A DNA stretch of 64,000 bases from contig CM033399.1 in assembly GCA_019426215.1 (NCBI GenBank), forward strand, positions 21,957,022 through 22,021,021, read 5' to 3'. A program made the translations under genes and the position numbers. Below, piece by piece: positions 22,492 through 33,987 of this stretch. The notes beneath the pieces are model-generated. The model made no database searches. It was given only the letters and a program-made list of their open reading frames with translations, and had not been told where the DNA came from. The first letter of the stretch is position 1. Each line of letters begins with the position of its first letter. This DNA comes from Buddleja alternifolia (lineage: Eukaryota > Streptophyta > Magnoliopsida > Lamiales > Scrophulariaceae).

Positions 22492-24160
22492 TGACACGCT
22501 AAAAGCTAACGTGCTATGATAGCAAGTGCACTAGACGTGTGTAGTAATAAGTGGACAAAAAGTCCGGGTTGTCGAACCACAAGGACTTGAATTCTAGTTC
22601 ATGATTTTCGATAAAAGATAAGACAATTAAAGTAAAGTGCAAGAAAAAGATTAAACAAACGAAGAACCAAAGAGAAACGTACTATAGATTTAATCTCACG
22701 TATGATAAAATGACTAAGGCACATGCTACAACCGAATCTACTCGTCAATATATATGAGCTACTCTTCGAATTATTAGACTCCTATTGCTTTGGTGGAAAC
22801 TCCTAAATTAACTATTACCCGATGTCTCGGCACATAATAATCCTATGATTAATTGACGGTTCTCTAAATATGTCTATCCGAGAATCTAATCAAAAATCAC
22901 GCATTAACGTTCTAGAGCTTCCCCGAACGAATCCGGCTAACAACACCCGGGAATCTTTACCTATTTCTAGGGCAATCCCTCATTTGTTTCGGATGATGTG
23001 TTAATTCTCTTGCACCCTAATCTATTTTCTCTCGAACAACTAGATTAGGCAAGATAGCAAGCATATGGTGATCAAACACATGATTGGAATAAAAGCATAG
23101 AATTAACACACAAAGCAATAGGAGAATTAATACAAAGAGCAACTTCACATATATTGATTCATAAATTTGGCCTTCACATGGCCTTAGTTCTACAATATTA
23201 GCCTCTCATCAAAGCCTTAAGAAAATCTAATACAAACATATACATACTCATGGAAATAAACATGTAAATGCAAATAATTAAAACTCCCTCAATTGATTGA
23301 TGATGGATCTTTGCTCTCTTGATCTTCAATCCTTAGCTCCTCTCTCTTTGTTCCCCTCCAAAAGTGATGAAGAAATGGTGATGAATGATGATGAGTGAAA
23401 AGTGATGGCCAAAATGCCTCTCTCTCTCTCCTCCTCCAAGATGTGTCCGTCCATTGTGCTCAAAAATGCCTTAAGAAGACCACCACAAATCAGCTCCTAG
23501 TGTGTGTCTCCCACTAGTGTCCTCCACTACTCTTAAAGTGAGTAGTATAAAATTCCCTAAAGTAGATCTATTAAGAAACATACTTATGACATCCCTCTCA
23601 TACATGTGATGACCTCTTGGCTTTTAATGTTCCATTCCTCCATCAAATGATGATCTTTTGGCTGAAAAGAATCTCAATTCGGGTGTGGACACGCCTAGGC
23701 GTGGCATTACGGCGCTTGGGCGCGGGATTCAGAATGCTGAAATTAAATGCAATGTATCCTGCGCAGCAATCGTATTTCATTCATAACTTTCTCCACGAAA
23801 CTCCGATTTGGATGATTCAAGTCCTCATTTGAAGCTAACACATAGTTCTACAACATTGTAGAAGGGAACTCCATCCAGTTCGGCCTCTAAACATACGGAA
23901 ATAGCGCTCGAACGTGGAAAGTGGTGTAGATACGGCGCCCGGGCGTGGGCAAAATGGCGCCTAGGCGTAGGGGTGCGTAGCAATTTGGCCTAAACTTGTT
24001 TTATACGTCATTTTTCATCCCGTTCTTTGATTGTATCCATTTAAGACCTGAAATCACTTAATGCACGAATTAAACGCACATGTGGCAAGAATCAGGCGAT
24101 AAATGAACCTAAGACATAAACGCAAAGGGGCTTAAAAACACGTAAAAATGCCTCTTATCA
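22492..24160 (-). repeat. 5' LTR of the - strand Athila
   Basis: Same length and, by eye, the same sequence as 9505-11173 apart from G instead of A near 24097. The conserved block is at 23780-23867. Palindrome clusters are at about 23682-23732 and 23912-23972. Confidence 0.95.
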
Positions 24161-24167
24161 GCTGTCT

Positions 24168-25617
24168 TGATAGGTGTGAGATTTACAGGTTTTAAAGCCT
24201 CATATTTATGTTATTTACATTGTTTTATGCATGATTTATGCCACATATGCTAGTAATTTGTGTGCTTATTGAGTAAAGGTGGAAAATCAGTGCAATTGAG
24301 GAAAACGGGACGGAAATGCAGATTTTCAGAGTATTTAGAGATGGAATTTGACAAATGTTTCTTCTACAAAGTTATAGATCTGTGTCTTAGCTTTACGTGA
24401 AAACTTGAATCACCTAAATCGGAGATCGGAGGAAAACGTTATGAAGGAAACCATACCCCTGCGCAGAATGAAAGTGCTACTGCATCCAGCGTACAGACGT
24501 TGGGTACTTCATGTTCGGACATTGGTTCTGACGGGAAAAATACCAGATTTTTGGAAATCTCCAAATCTAATTCAAGTTGGAGTCTTCCCCTTCCACCCTT
24601 ATATATATTAGATCAGTTCTCTAGGGTTAGGAGACGAAAATATGCATACAATAGAGCCCTAATGGGGTTTAGACTAAATTTTTACATATTCATGAAGATT
24701 TTCAAGAACCCTTGAAGGTGAAGAAATCAAGAAGCATGGAAGAGATGAAGATCGAAGTTCAACCATCAAAAATACGAGGGAGTTTCTTAGATTTAGATTT
24801 ATTTTTGTCTATGAATATGAATCTTAATTTAAGTTTCTATCTTTTATCTTTTATGATGAATTAGATTCTTCGAACTAAGGCCATGTTGAGGCTAAATTAT
24901 GATATTTGAGTTATAAATTGTGTTTTTCATATTAATTCTATTGTTGCTTTGTGTATTGATTTTGTGCTTTAATTCCAATTATATGTCTGATCACCATATA
25001 CTTGCTAATTAGCCTAGTTTATTCATTCGGGAGAATATAGATTAGGGTTCAAAGAAATCATCACCTCATCCGAAAAACATGAGGAATTGCTCCTAGGGAT
25101 AGGTATAGATTCCCGGGTGCAGTTAGCCGGATTTATCTGGGAAAATTCTAAAACGTGAATGCATGGTTAATGATTTGATTCTCAGATAGACGTATTTAGA
25201 GAACCGTCACTTAGTCATAGAATTATTACAGCCGAGACATCGGGTAGTAATTAATTAAGGAATTTCCACCAAAGAAACAGTAGTCTAATAATATGAGAAC
25301 ATGTTTATAATGAAAATTGATTAATTTGTGCCAACACATGTGTCTTAGTTGCTCTCTTCCATAGCTATCTTGATTTCGACATCTTGTTTCTTGTATCTTG
25401 CTTCCATAGTATTTTAGTTAATTCTTGTTTTAGTTTATTTTATTGCTTTTAAAATCTTTAAATTTTTAGTTTTAGTTTAGTTATTGCTTGCTTTAAATTC
25501 AAGAAGTCTAGAATACAAGTCTCTGTGGGATCGACAATCCGGACTTAAAAATCCACTTTATTACTGCACACGACCAGTCCACTTGCTGTTTCAAACACGT
25601 AAGGATTTTTCATGTCA
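24168..25617 (+). mobile_element. Athila-type solo LTR in element A
   Basis: A 1450-bp unit from TGATAGGTGTGAG to TTTTTCATGTCA with the perfect duplication TGTCT (24163-24167 and 25618-25622). It has the conserved block at 24361-24445, a TATA-like ATATATATTAG at about 24601, and the typical end 'CTCTGTGGGATCGACAA' (25522-25538). It is related to the LTRs of element E, sharing the last ~100 bp closely. There is no internal sequence, so it is a solo LTR. It sits two bases from the end of the - strand Athila. Confidence 0.93.
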
Positions 25618-25639
25618 TGTCTTGTTGCCCGTCTCGTCA

Positions 25640-26193
25640 TCCATATGAGCACTCAAAATCGCCTCTAAGGCAACAACATCAATGGTAGCTCTGTGGCTCA
25701 AACAATAACACAAGCTGGCGCCTCCTCGCCCGACTCAGGAGCATTATCTAAGCCTGCTATCTTAGAGAAAAGAAGCATCAAACCGAGCAGTCAGGTGTCC
25801 ATTCTCCATGAATTGTTTCACACAAGAACGAAAATCGTGGTAGTAATATTGCAGGGTAGTTTCAACTAGCATTCCTTGATGCTCGGAAGACTGAAGGAAT
25901 GCATTGTGGCGTCGCTGATAGTTATCATCCATTATAGCTAATCTTTTAATGGAATGTGGGAAATTCACTATGGCCTCTTCATGGGCAGCCTGACAAGCTT
26001 TCTCAACCTCGCCAGCTTGAGCTTTCCTCAAGTTTTTCAACTCAGAGGACATCTCTATCTTCAGGACTCGCTCTTTAGCTAGATCATCAGTCAATGAGAG
26101 TACCTGTTTCTTCCACTCGCTCAATTTTTTGGAAATTTCAATAGAGGAGGTAACCCAAGCCCGGATGCGAAACATCATATTGCTTCCTAGCAA
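25640..26193 (-). pseudogene. antisense coiled-coil ORF of Tat element A
   Basis: The open part is 25762-26193 (143 codons), opposite in sense to the element. It is charged and heptad-like, for example 'SSIEISKKLSEWKKQV', 'LAKERVLKIEMSSELKNL' and 'EVEKACQAAHEEAI', with a Met-rich N-terminus that may not be the true start. Further antisense frame traces run to 25640 and then across the nested insertions to about 9435. Antisense ORFs between integrase and the 3' LTR are known in Tat elements. This is the coiled-coil part of one. A specific function is not known. Confidence 0.6.
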
Positions 26194-26271
26194 GCTTGCC
26201 TAAAAAAATAAAATAAAATTTTACTCTCAAGGCCTTGACTCACTTCAAGACCTCAAGAGTTGGGGAACTTG

Positions 26272-26692
26272 TGATATGCACGTAAATTATTACGACATGA
26301 CACTAGGCTTCACTAGAAGATGTGCCTAAAAATGGGGTTAAATAGTGGTTTGAAAATAGGAGAAAGACCCAAAGAAATGCGCATTCCAAAGAGGCTCGTG
26401 AAGAAAAGCTTAAAGGAGACCTAGAAATCGGACTGCTGAACAGCTGCCTAAGAGGTATAGCTGGACAATTCATGAGGAAGCTGAAGAAAATAGTGAAAAG
26501 AATGGCTAAAGAAGAGATAGCTGAAGAAAGGATAGGAATGGTTAAAGATCAAATCAAATCCAATCCCCCCAGTGTGGAAAAATTGCCAAACCCTAACAAA
26601 ATGGGGAGAAAAATCGGCCATGTTGGTCTATAAATAGGAGAAAAATGTAAGGTTACATTTACAATTGAGAGAACAGAGTGTAATATTATTGT
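26272..26692 (+). repeat. truncated 3' LTR of Tat element A
   Basis: Starts TGATATGCACGTAAATTATTACG after a purine-rich AGAGTTGGGGAACTTG polypurine tract. It matches 829-1290 with many substitutions and a few short gaps, then stops abruptly at ATTATTGTA. About 150 bp of the LTR end are missing. The junction at 26692/26693 has no target duplication. Confidence 0.85.
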
Positions 26693-26869
26693 AGCATCAC
26701 TAATGCTAATGTAATCTATTTTCTCCAATTTCGTAAACCTTTGTTTCCAACTTTCCTTCAACTCATTGAGTTGCACTTCAATCATCACCAGTGCTTCTTT
26801 TAAATCTTCAATTTTAATATTTTCGACCATGGAAGCGGAATATGGGTCGGAGATTTGTTGTCTCTGGAT
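26693..26869 (-). other. unidentified element B, part 1 (possible Gag start)
   Basis: On the - strand this reads through 'MVENIKIEDLKEALVMIE' and 'LNELKESWKQRFTKLEKID', a coiled-coil start like that of many chromovirus Gag proteins, cut off at 26693. Upstream, across the element C insertion, the - strand reads AGTGGTATCCAGAG. That is one base longer than the initiator-tRNA-Met primer site TGGTATCAGAG, used by many plant retrotransposons. I infer the 5' end of a - strand element, but no LTR pair proves it. Confidence 0.4.
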
Positions 26870-26874
26870 ACCAC

Positions 26875-27685
26875 TGTTTACACATAAAATCAAATTGGGC
26901 CTACGTTCGAATAAGGCCCAAAAGGGGTAGCCCCGATAAAATCAGATGGGCCTGCAACTAATGAAGTCCAAAATCTGAATGTTTAAGTATTCGAAAAGAA
27001 TATGGGCTGGATTTAATGAAGGCCCAAGGAGTAAGAAAGGTAAAAAAGAAAAGAAGGCCCAAGATCAGAAATCGGCTTAACGCTAGAAAATAGGCGCCAA
27101 ATCAAGAAAAAGGAATTCGAAAGGGAAGTTGGCAGCAGTTTCTGGAGAAGGTGAAGACGTCAAAGTTGCAAACCGAAGATAAGACGTGGAAGTTGTAAGA
27201 AGACGAGGAAAAGGAGAGGTATATACGTAAGAGAAGAAGAAGAGAAAAAGGAGAGCCAGACACACACAAAAACTCTGCAGTTTTTTCATTTCATTACAAG
27301 TAAAAATAGGAGTAGTTGTAGCCCTGTAGGAGTAATTAGATTTAGTATCTTGTACTATCTTAGTTAGCAGTAGTTTCAGCAGCATTCGAAGATTTATAAT
27401 CCTGATTATATTCAAGTATTGCAATAGAAGTAATTCAGACGAAGAATTCTTCATGGAGGTATAATTTACATTCAAACTTTTAACACTTAGTAATTGCTTA
27501 TGATTCTGATATTATTTGTGCATCTCTCAAAGGTTTAAGAATAAATTAATAATAGTTAAGTCATAATCCACCATTAGCAAATATAAGCAGGGGTTAGTAA
27601 ATAATTATAAGTTGTGAATTATCAAGGGGCTTGGACCGACGACTCGAAATCCTTCCCTAGTCCAGTTTGTTTTTATCTAGAAACA
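26875..27685 (+). repeat. 5' LTR of Tat element C
   Basis: An 811-bp LTR, TGTTTACACATAAAATC...CTAGAAACA. From about 27162 onward it matches 39090-39546. 'GGTATATACGTAAGAG' near 27220 is the best TATA-like element. It is followed by AATTT and the primer site. Confidence 0.9.
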
Positions 27686-27691
27686 AATTTT

Positions 27692-27709
27692 TGGCGTCCA
27701 CGGTGGGAG
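27692..27709 (+). other. primer-binding site of element C
   Basis: TGGCGTCCACGGTGGGAG, 6 bp after the LTR end. The TGGCG start fits plant gypsy primer sites. The exact tRNA is not identified by eye. Confidence 0.65.
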
Positions 27710-28056
27710 TTGTCGATTTTGACTTCCACAAAACCATTATAAGATTTCAGAAGATTCTTCTAGAGAAGAACTCAATGATGATCACGAAACACAGCCTGTG
27801 TCGAGACACAGAATTCGAGCAGATAAAATGTATGAACAGTTTGTTAAAGTCATGAAACAGACTTTAATAGGTGCTCGAGAAGATCAACTAAGAGAATTTA
27901 ATGATACCGGGCATTGGCTCAAGAGTCTGCTCGGATATTCACAACAATAGTACAAGATATTGCTATAAGTACCCAAGAGGGTCTTGCTAGAGAAGTTACT
28001 CGAGTTATAATTGAGTTGGGGGAAATATTTAATCAGATTGTGATGCATTCTCAAGG
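27710..28056 (+). other. leader of element C
   Basis: Broken frames with Gln/Arg-rich fragments such as 'RVLARE'-type text across stops. This is probably the degraded start of the Gag region. Nothing else is seen. Confidence 0.4.
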
Positions 28057-30490
28057 ATGATAACTGCCCAAGTAGTAACTGCTCTTGAACATTTAATTGA
28101 AAAACATAACACTTTGTTAGAAAAAGTGTCTCAGTTAGTATCAGTGGAGCCTAGAAGTCGAACAAGGCAGTTCAACTTAGGGGAAGCTCCACCAGGTTAT
28201 CCCAGGGAAACCAAGAATAGAAATAGCCATTTCGAAATTGGCCAAACATCAAACCCTTCTCCTACAAATGAATCAAATTTTGTGAACCAACAAGGACTTG
28301 GAGGGCAAGCAGGAATAGGACAGCAAGGTTTAGTCAAATCCCTCGTCCACATTCGAATAATCCCCAAACTACTAATGCGAATCAATTTCAACCCCAATAT
28401 TTAAGGCCACCTTTTGCTACGCCACCAGTTGGTTATGGCCAGGTGCCTGCAGGGTATCCTAGTGGTAACACTGGTTTTGGTAATTTTGAAACAACTTCAG
28501 GTCTTGACCGAGGGTTATATCCTGGGGGCACGACCAAACACAAGGACCAGCATATCCAGGAGTTTCGAATACTCCTTTTGCTATGGGAAACCATAACTTC
28601 CCTGGCATGTAAACTAATCAAGGAGTCCCTTTTGTCCCGAATAATTTCCAAATGCCATATGCATGGGGGGCAAGCTGTGCCCAATGCATATATGGGAGGA
28701 AATATGGGAGTACAGTTCCAACATCCTTTTCAAGATCAAATCGAAATGATCATTGAAAGGATGTATGACCCGAATTTCGAAGAAATCATAGATGGATTCC
28801 TAGAAAACCTTATCCAGATTGGATAGACCGAAATTTTCCTTTCCCTCAAAATTATAAAATTCCTGACTTCACTTTTTTTGGGAGATGACCATATTTCTAC
28901 TTTAAAACATGTGTCAAGGTTTACTTGCCAATTTCGAGAGGCCTCAGACCAAGAATTTCTTAAATTAAGGCTTTTTCCTAGTTCACTAACAGGGTCGCCC
29001 TTTAATTGGTTTGTAAGTTTGTCCCCAAACTTGATACATAGTTGGGACGAGATGCAATTCCAGTTTCAAAACCATTTCGCTCGAATAGATCCAGGGATCT
29101 CGATGAGCGATCTTGCCAAAATCAGGCAAAATGTTGGGGAATCGGTCGAAGAATTCTTAGCACGTTTTAAGAAATCTAGAGTTAAATGTCACCTCAATTT
29201 ACCCGAAACTGAATTTGTCCAGTTAGCCCAACAAAATATGTCTTTCAAATATATGTTAAGGTTCGATGGTATGCCTTTCGCTAATTTTAGAAGTTTGGCC
29301 GAAAGTGCTATAAGATATGAAAATATGCTCAAAGAGAAAAGCAATAGAAAACATCAAGGCTTTAATGCCTTCGAAATAGGAACTCCATGGGTATTTGAGG
29401 AAGCCTATGCAGTGGACTTAGCATAATTTGTAAAACGGCCCCCTTATCAGTGCGGAGTTCTCGAAAAGAAAAACTGTATGGCTACCGGGTCATTACAGAC
29501 AAAAAAAGAAAAGAAATATACTTTTGATGTAACAACAATCGAGCAAATCTTCGAATGGTTACTCGCGAACAAGAAATTAAAATTTAAAAGAAAACACAGA
29601 ATTCCTTCGAAATCTGAAATAAAAGGAAAACCATATTGAAAATGGCATAATGCATTTTCACATGACACGAATGATTGCATTTTATTTCTAAATATGATTC
29701 AAGAAAAGATAGACTCAAAAGATCTCATTTTTCCTGATATTTAAAAACTAACAAAGATGAAGATCCATTTCCTGTTATGAATCTCAAAATTAACACTCTC
29801 AAATGTTCTATTTTTCAGGTCACTATCGAAACCAAGGTGGAAACAACGACTTTCAACCGTCTGATTGATGAGGGAGTTCTGACTTTCCCCAAAGTTAAGG
29901 ACGAAGGGCTCGAAGGGATGTGCAGGTGGCACATGAACACCCTTCACACCACTGATCAATGCCAGATTTTTAGGCGTTTTGTGGTGAAGCAACTCGAGAA
30001 GAATCTGATTAGCTTATCCTCAACCGAGAAAAGGATTTTGGGCTTGGATCAAAACGGGAAATTGAAAGAGAAACATGCAAAAATCGAACCGCCCAAAGAA
30101 AAATAAAAGAATGAAGAGAAAACATACAAACAGGCGCTCGAAATACCCCTGTACGAAACCATATACGAAACTCTTGTGAGAGTGGTGAACAATCTGACTA
30201 AATTGCAGAAAGCATTATGTAACCATTGTGCCGACACCCTACATTTTGAGTTGGTGAGATTGCAGGTAATCCCAAATGATCCGAACTGGGTTCCTGCCTA
30301 CCAAAAGGTGGAAAACTGGAACAAGAGACCAAGGCAAGAATTTGGCAATAGAATCCTAGGACCGATGTCTTCACAAAGGCATTTTCGAGGACGTGGCAGA
30401 AGAGGTTTTCCACATAATCACCCAAGGGGGAATGATTATCGCGAGAATTTTGAGAAAAATAGAAATAATAGGGCAAAATCGATGACCTAG
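28057..30490 (+). pseudogene. gag: Gag of Tat element C
   Basis: Gag is readable in pieces. 28057-28404 and 28443-28826 are Gln/Gly/Pro-rich N-terminal extension ('NQQGLGGQAGIGQQGL', 'GYPSGNTGFGNF'). 28878-29426 is the folded Gag domain: 'LRLFPSSLTGSPFNWFVS', 'FQNHFARIDPGISMSDLA', 'ESVEEFLARFKKSRVKC'. 29777-30106 has a Cys/His stretch, 'EGMCRWHMNTLHTTDQC', typical of Ogre/Tat Gag, in place of a normal zinc knuckle. 30176-30490 is Arg/Gly-rich and probably binds RNA. Stops and shifts separate the pieces, with the worst gap at 29427-29776. Confidence 0.8.
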
Positions 30491-30520
30491 AAAGTAACCT
30501 ATTCGAAGGTTGCGGTAGCA

Positions 30521-31642
30521 ATGGAGATGCAACAAAAGGCAGTTATTGCCAACTTAAGAATTGAGGAAGAAGCTTTGGCCAAGGGAATTCTGAAATCAAA
30601 GATAGTTGGGAAGTCGAGCCAAGATGAATTTGAAAAGAAATTGGACCGGTTAAGTGACCAGATGAAGGATGCGAACCTTCAAGAGAAAGATGCTATGGTA
30701 GGAGAAGATGATTTGGGAGATTTTGAATCAGGAGATGACCTGGACATTCTATTGGATGATATGCTGGATGGACAACTGGCAAATGAAGCCGAAGCAAAAG
30801 GAAATGAAGACTTTATTCGAAGGGCTTTGAGTTTCGAGGAAAACAAGGATTGCAATATGGTGACAATTTTGCCAGCAGAATTCGCCTCGAAGGAAAGCGA
30901 ATCAGACGAATAAGAAAATACTTTGGAGGCATTGATTGCCCCAACAAGAGGTAACTCACCTTGTTTTGAATTTATCAACTATAAAATTGATACAAAAGAA
31001 AATGAAAACGAACATTTTTTAAAGTTGTTATTTTCAAAAGAAACAATAAATAATAACCATATGAAACCATTATATGTTCAAGCCGAAATCGAGGGCATCA
31101 AGATTAACAAAGTTTGGGTAGATAATGGTGCAACTGTCAATGTGTTACCTGAAAGCACTTTAGCTATATTAGGCAAGTCTTCGAAAGACTTGGTGGCTGT
31201 TGATGTGGCAATTTATGGTTTTTCGGGACAAGCAACAAAAGTGTTAGGTATTCTGCCTTGTCGAATTAAAGTAGGATCTATAAGTTCTTACTCTACATTT
31301 TTCGTGGTGAAAACGAATTCATCATTTAATGCATTGCTTGGTAGGGATTGGATTCATCAAAATTACTGTTTGCCTTCGACTTTGCATCAGTTTTTGATAT
31401 GTTGCAATGGTGTTAAATTCGAAGTAGCCAAAGCTGAAAATAACTCGTATTTTGTGGATACACAAATCATGAATGCTAGGTATCGCGTCGAAGACCTCGA
31501 AATGAGGGACAAGGAGGCTTCACCTCTTCCAGTCATCGAAAAAGCTAAAGGAGAAAGAGATGAAGGGACAAAAGAAGAAATTGAAGACCAATCCAAAGAA
31601 ATAATGCAGAAGTTCGCTCAAATCGAAGTGGAACAGTCTTAG
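30521..31642 (+). pseudogene. acidic linker and aspartic protease of element C
   Basis: 30521-30913 encodes a charged, acidic coiled segment ('GEDDLGDFESGDDLD'), ends in a stop and is followed directly by the protease frame (30923-31642, no ATG start). The protease has 'VWVDNGATVNVLP' at about 31115-31155, where retroviral-type proteases have Asp-Ser/Thr-Gly. The flap 'GFSGQATKVLGILP' and 'NALLGRDWIH' follow, then a charged tail. Protease would cut the Gag-Pol precursor. Asp-Asn-Gly is unusual: Tat relatives often have Asp-Gly-Gly, so it may or may not be active. Confidence 0.8.
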
Positions 31643-31676
31643 GTTGAAGTATTCGAATTATAGTTAAGTTGTATTT

Positions 31677-33580
31677 ATGGATAATTCCGAAAAATTATGT
31701 GTAATCGACAATGTTTTTAAGAAATTGATAATCGAAAAGCTTAATTCAAATTTGCATGTTTGTTCTCATAATTTGATTGAAAAAACAGATTCGAACTCTA
31801 ATCTACATAATGATTATAAATTCGAACCACAAAATAAGAATATAAAAGAAATAATCAAGGAGGGAATTCTAAAACCCGATGAAGACATCAGACAAGATAT
31901 CCAAGACCCCTTGGAAGAGGTCAATCTTGGTACGCTCGAAGAGCCAAGACTAACTTAAATTAGCTCGAAAATATAGCAAAACGAAAAAGAAGAATTAGTC
32001 AAAGTATTACATAATTATAAAGATTGTTTTGCCTGGGCTCATCACAAAAGGCCAGAAATAGATATGTCAATAGCCCGGCACGAATTGCCCATAAAACCTA
32101 GATTTAGACCAATCATTCAAGCCCCGAGAAGGTTTTCACCTGATTTAATAGACGCAATTAAAGAAGAAATCGAAAAGTTAGTCGAAGCTAAATTCATTAG
32201 GCCAACCAAATATATCCAATGGCTAGCAAATATAGTCCCAGTAATAAAAAATAATGGCAAAGTACGAGTGTGCATTGACTTCAGAGACTTAAACAAGGCT
32301 ACACCAAAGGATGAATATCCAATGCCGATGGCTGATACTTTGATTGATGCAACTGCTCGATTTCAATTCATGTCTTTCATGGATGGATACTCAAGATATT
32401 ATCAATTCAAAATATCCAAAATTGATAGAAATAAAATGGCATTTCAATGCTCAGGTTCTATAGGTACTTTCAAATGGATAGTAATGCCTTTTGGTTTAAA
32501 GAATGCCGGAGCCACTTATCAAAGGACCGTGAACTACATGTTTCACGACCTTATTGGAAAATCAATGGAAGTATACATTGATGATATTGTGATCAAGGCC
32601 CAAACTCATTAGGAACACATAAAATCTCTAATCGAAGCCTTTCAACGAATGAGACGTTTTAATTTAAAAATGAATCCTTTAAAATGCGCTTTTGGAGTAA
32701 AAGCTGGAAACTTCTTGGGTTTTTTAATCCATAACAGAGGCATCGAAGTTGATTGAAATAATCCAAAGCAATTCTGGATGCGAAACCTCCAGAAAATAAA
32801 AAGGAGTTACAACATTTTTTGGGACAAGTGAACTTTCTAAGAAGATTTATATCGAATTTAGCAGGAAAAACCGAAGCATTTTCTCCACTCTTATGTCTAA
32901 AAGATGGAGAGAATTTTGTTTGGGGAAAAGAACAACAAGAGGCTTTCAAGGCGATAAAAAGATATTTACCACAGCCTCCAGTTCTAATTTCTCCTCGAAA
33001 AGGGAAAAAACTAAGGCTATATATATCAGCAGCAGAATATTCGATTGGATGTCTTTTAGTACAAGAAAATGATAGAGGATTCGAGCAAGTAGTCTTTTAC
33101 TTGAGCAGGTTATTGAATGATGTCGAGAAAAGATACACTTCAATCGAGAAGTGGTGCCTCAGTCTCTATTTCACATCTGTGAAGTTAAGGAATTATTTCT
33201 CTGCATATGTTATAGAGATTGTGTCACCAGCAGATGTGATTAAATTCATGATGAATCAACCCCTAGTGAAAGGTCGCTTAAGAAAATGGAGTCTTAGTTT
33301 ACTCCAATTCGATTTGGTCTACGTGCCCCAAAAGGCCATAAAAGGGCAAGCATTGGTTGATTTCTTGGTTGATCACCCTTCAAAGATAGAAAAGATGCCT
33401 GACAATTTTGAGATTTGGTTTATAGACTTAGTACCATGGGTTTTATATTTTGATGGTTCTAACACTCGAGATAGTGCAAGAATTGGGATATACATTATAT
33501 CTCCAAATAAAGTAATCACCAAGATGTACGCAAAAATCGAAGGGGATTGTACAAATATAGAGCGGTGTATGAAGCTCTTA
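31677..33580 (+). pseudogene. pol: reverse transcriptase and first RNase H of element C
   Basis: 31677-31958 is a polar linker. RT occupies about 32064-32760: 'RFRPIIQAPRRFSPDLID', 'VRVCIDFRDLNKATPKDEYP', 'FMDGYSRYYQ', 'MPFGLKNAGATYQ' and the active site 'VYIDDIVIKA'. A TAG at 32610 and a TGA at about 32754 break it, and the frame shifts before 32819. From 32819 come 'LRRFISNLAG', then RNase H 1 with 'LYISAAEYSIGCLLVQ' and 'YTSIEKWCLSL'. In active relatives the first of these is 'Asp-A/S'; here it reads 'ISA', so a catalytic Asp is lost. Confidence 0.85.
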
Positions 33581-33987
33581 TTTTAGGATTGGAAGTATTA
33601 CTCGAGATGAACGCTAAAAGCATTGAAATAAAAGGCGATTCCCAGTTAATTATAAATCAAGTAAAGAGAGTATTTAAATGTGTAAGCCCATTGGCAATAT
33701 CATCATTTGCCCGAGTCCACGAGTTATTCAAGCATTTTGAGTTTGTTAAAGTCAGTTATGTCCCAAGAGAAAAAAACCAAATATCGAACAATTTGGCCCA
33801 ACTGGCATCGGGGTATAAAGTTGACCCCATTTTACTTGAATTGACAATCCAACTTGAACCAAGGGTTCTAATACCTTTCGAAGAGTGGCAGATACGTGTT
33901 AATAAAATTGATATTATGAAAGAAAAAGATGACTGGCGTCTCGGAATCATTGATTACCTCAAAATTCATCTAAAGGGGGTTTTATGA
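33340..33987 (+). pseudogene. second RNase H domain (Tat-type) of element C
   Basis: Starts near 'QALVDFLVDHP', the usual tether, then 'WVLYFDGSNTRDSARIGIYII' (catalytic Asp in 'YFDGS') in the frame ending at 33586. It continues in another frame from 33547: 'AVYEALILGLEVLLEMNAK' (catalytic Glu), 'IKGDSQLIINQV' (catalytic Asp) and 'YVPREKNQISNNLAQLAS'. The domain is therefore nearly complete, with one frameshift near 33560. A second RNase H of this archaeal-like type is specific to Tat-lineage elements and some relatives. Confidence 0.82.

Larger units (their letters stand above)
9505..24160 (-). mobile_element. full-length Athila-type retrotransposon, very recent insertion
   Basis: A complete 14,656-bp element on the - strand. 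Its LTRs are 9505-11173 and 22492-24160, both 1669 bp, and by eye they differ at a single site near 11110/24097. The 5-bp target duplication GCTGT is perfect (9500-9504 and 24161-24165). In sense order it holds the 5' LTR, a tRNA-Asp primer site (22468-22485), gag-protease, RT, RNase H, integrase, a GC-repeat spacer, an env-like ORF, a long 3' leader with a conserved hairpin word, a G-rich polypurine tract (11174-11190) and the 3' LTR. An env-like ORF after integrase is characteristic of Athila. It cannot make its own intact Pol: there is a frameshift near 19745, a TGA at about 19052 and a solo LTR in integrase. Confidence 0.95.
829..26692 (+). mobile_element. Tat-lineage Ty3/gypsy retrotransposon A, old, decayed and heavily nested
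   Basis: A decayed LTR retrotransposon. The 5' LTR (829-1435) and a partial 3' LTR (26272-26692) share long runs of sequence in the same orientation. Internal parts in order are a primer site (1438), a coding minisatellite, gag (4985-5676), traces of protease, RT, RNase H and integrase (6180-8100), a 29-bp minisatellite and an antisense coiled-coil ORF. Integrase followed by an antisense ORF before the 3' LTR is typical of the Tat lineage. The element is split by a copia-like solo LTR (2796-4646), a full Athila (9505-24160) and an Athila-type solo LTR (24168-25617). All pol domains contain many stops and deletions, so it is long dead. No target duplication can be read because the 3' LTR is truncated. 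Confidence 0.8.
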
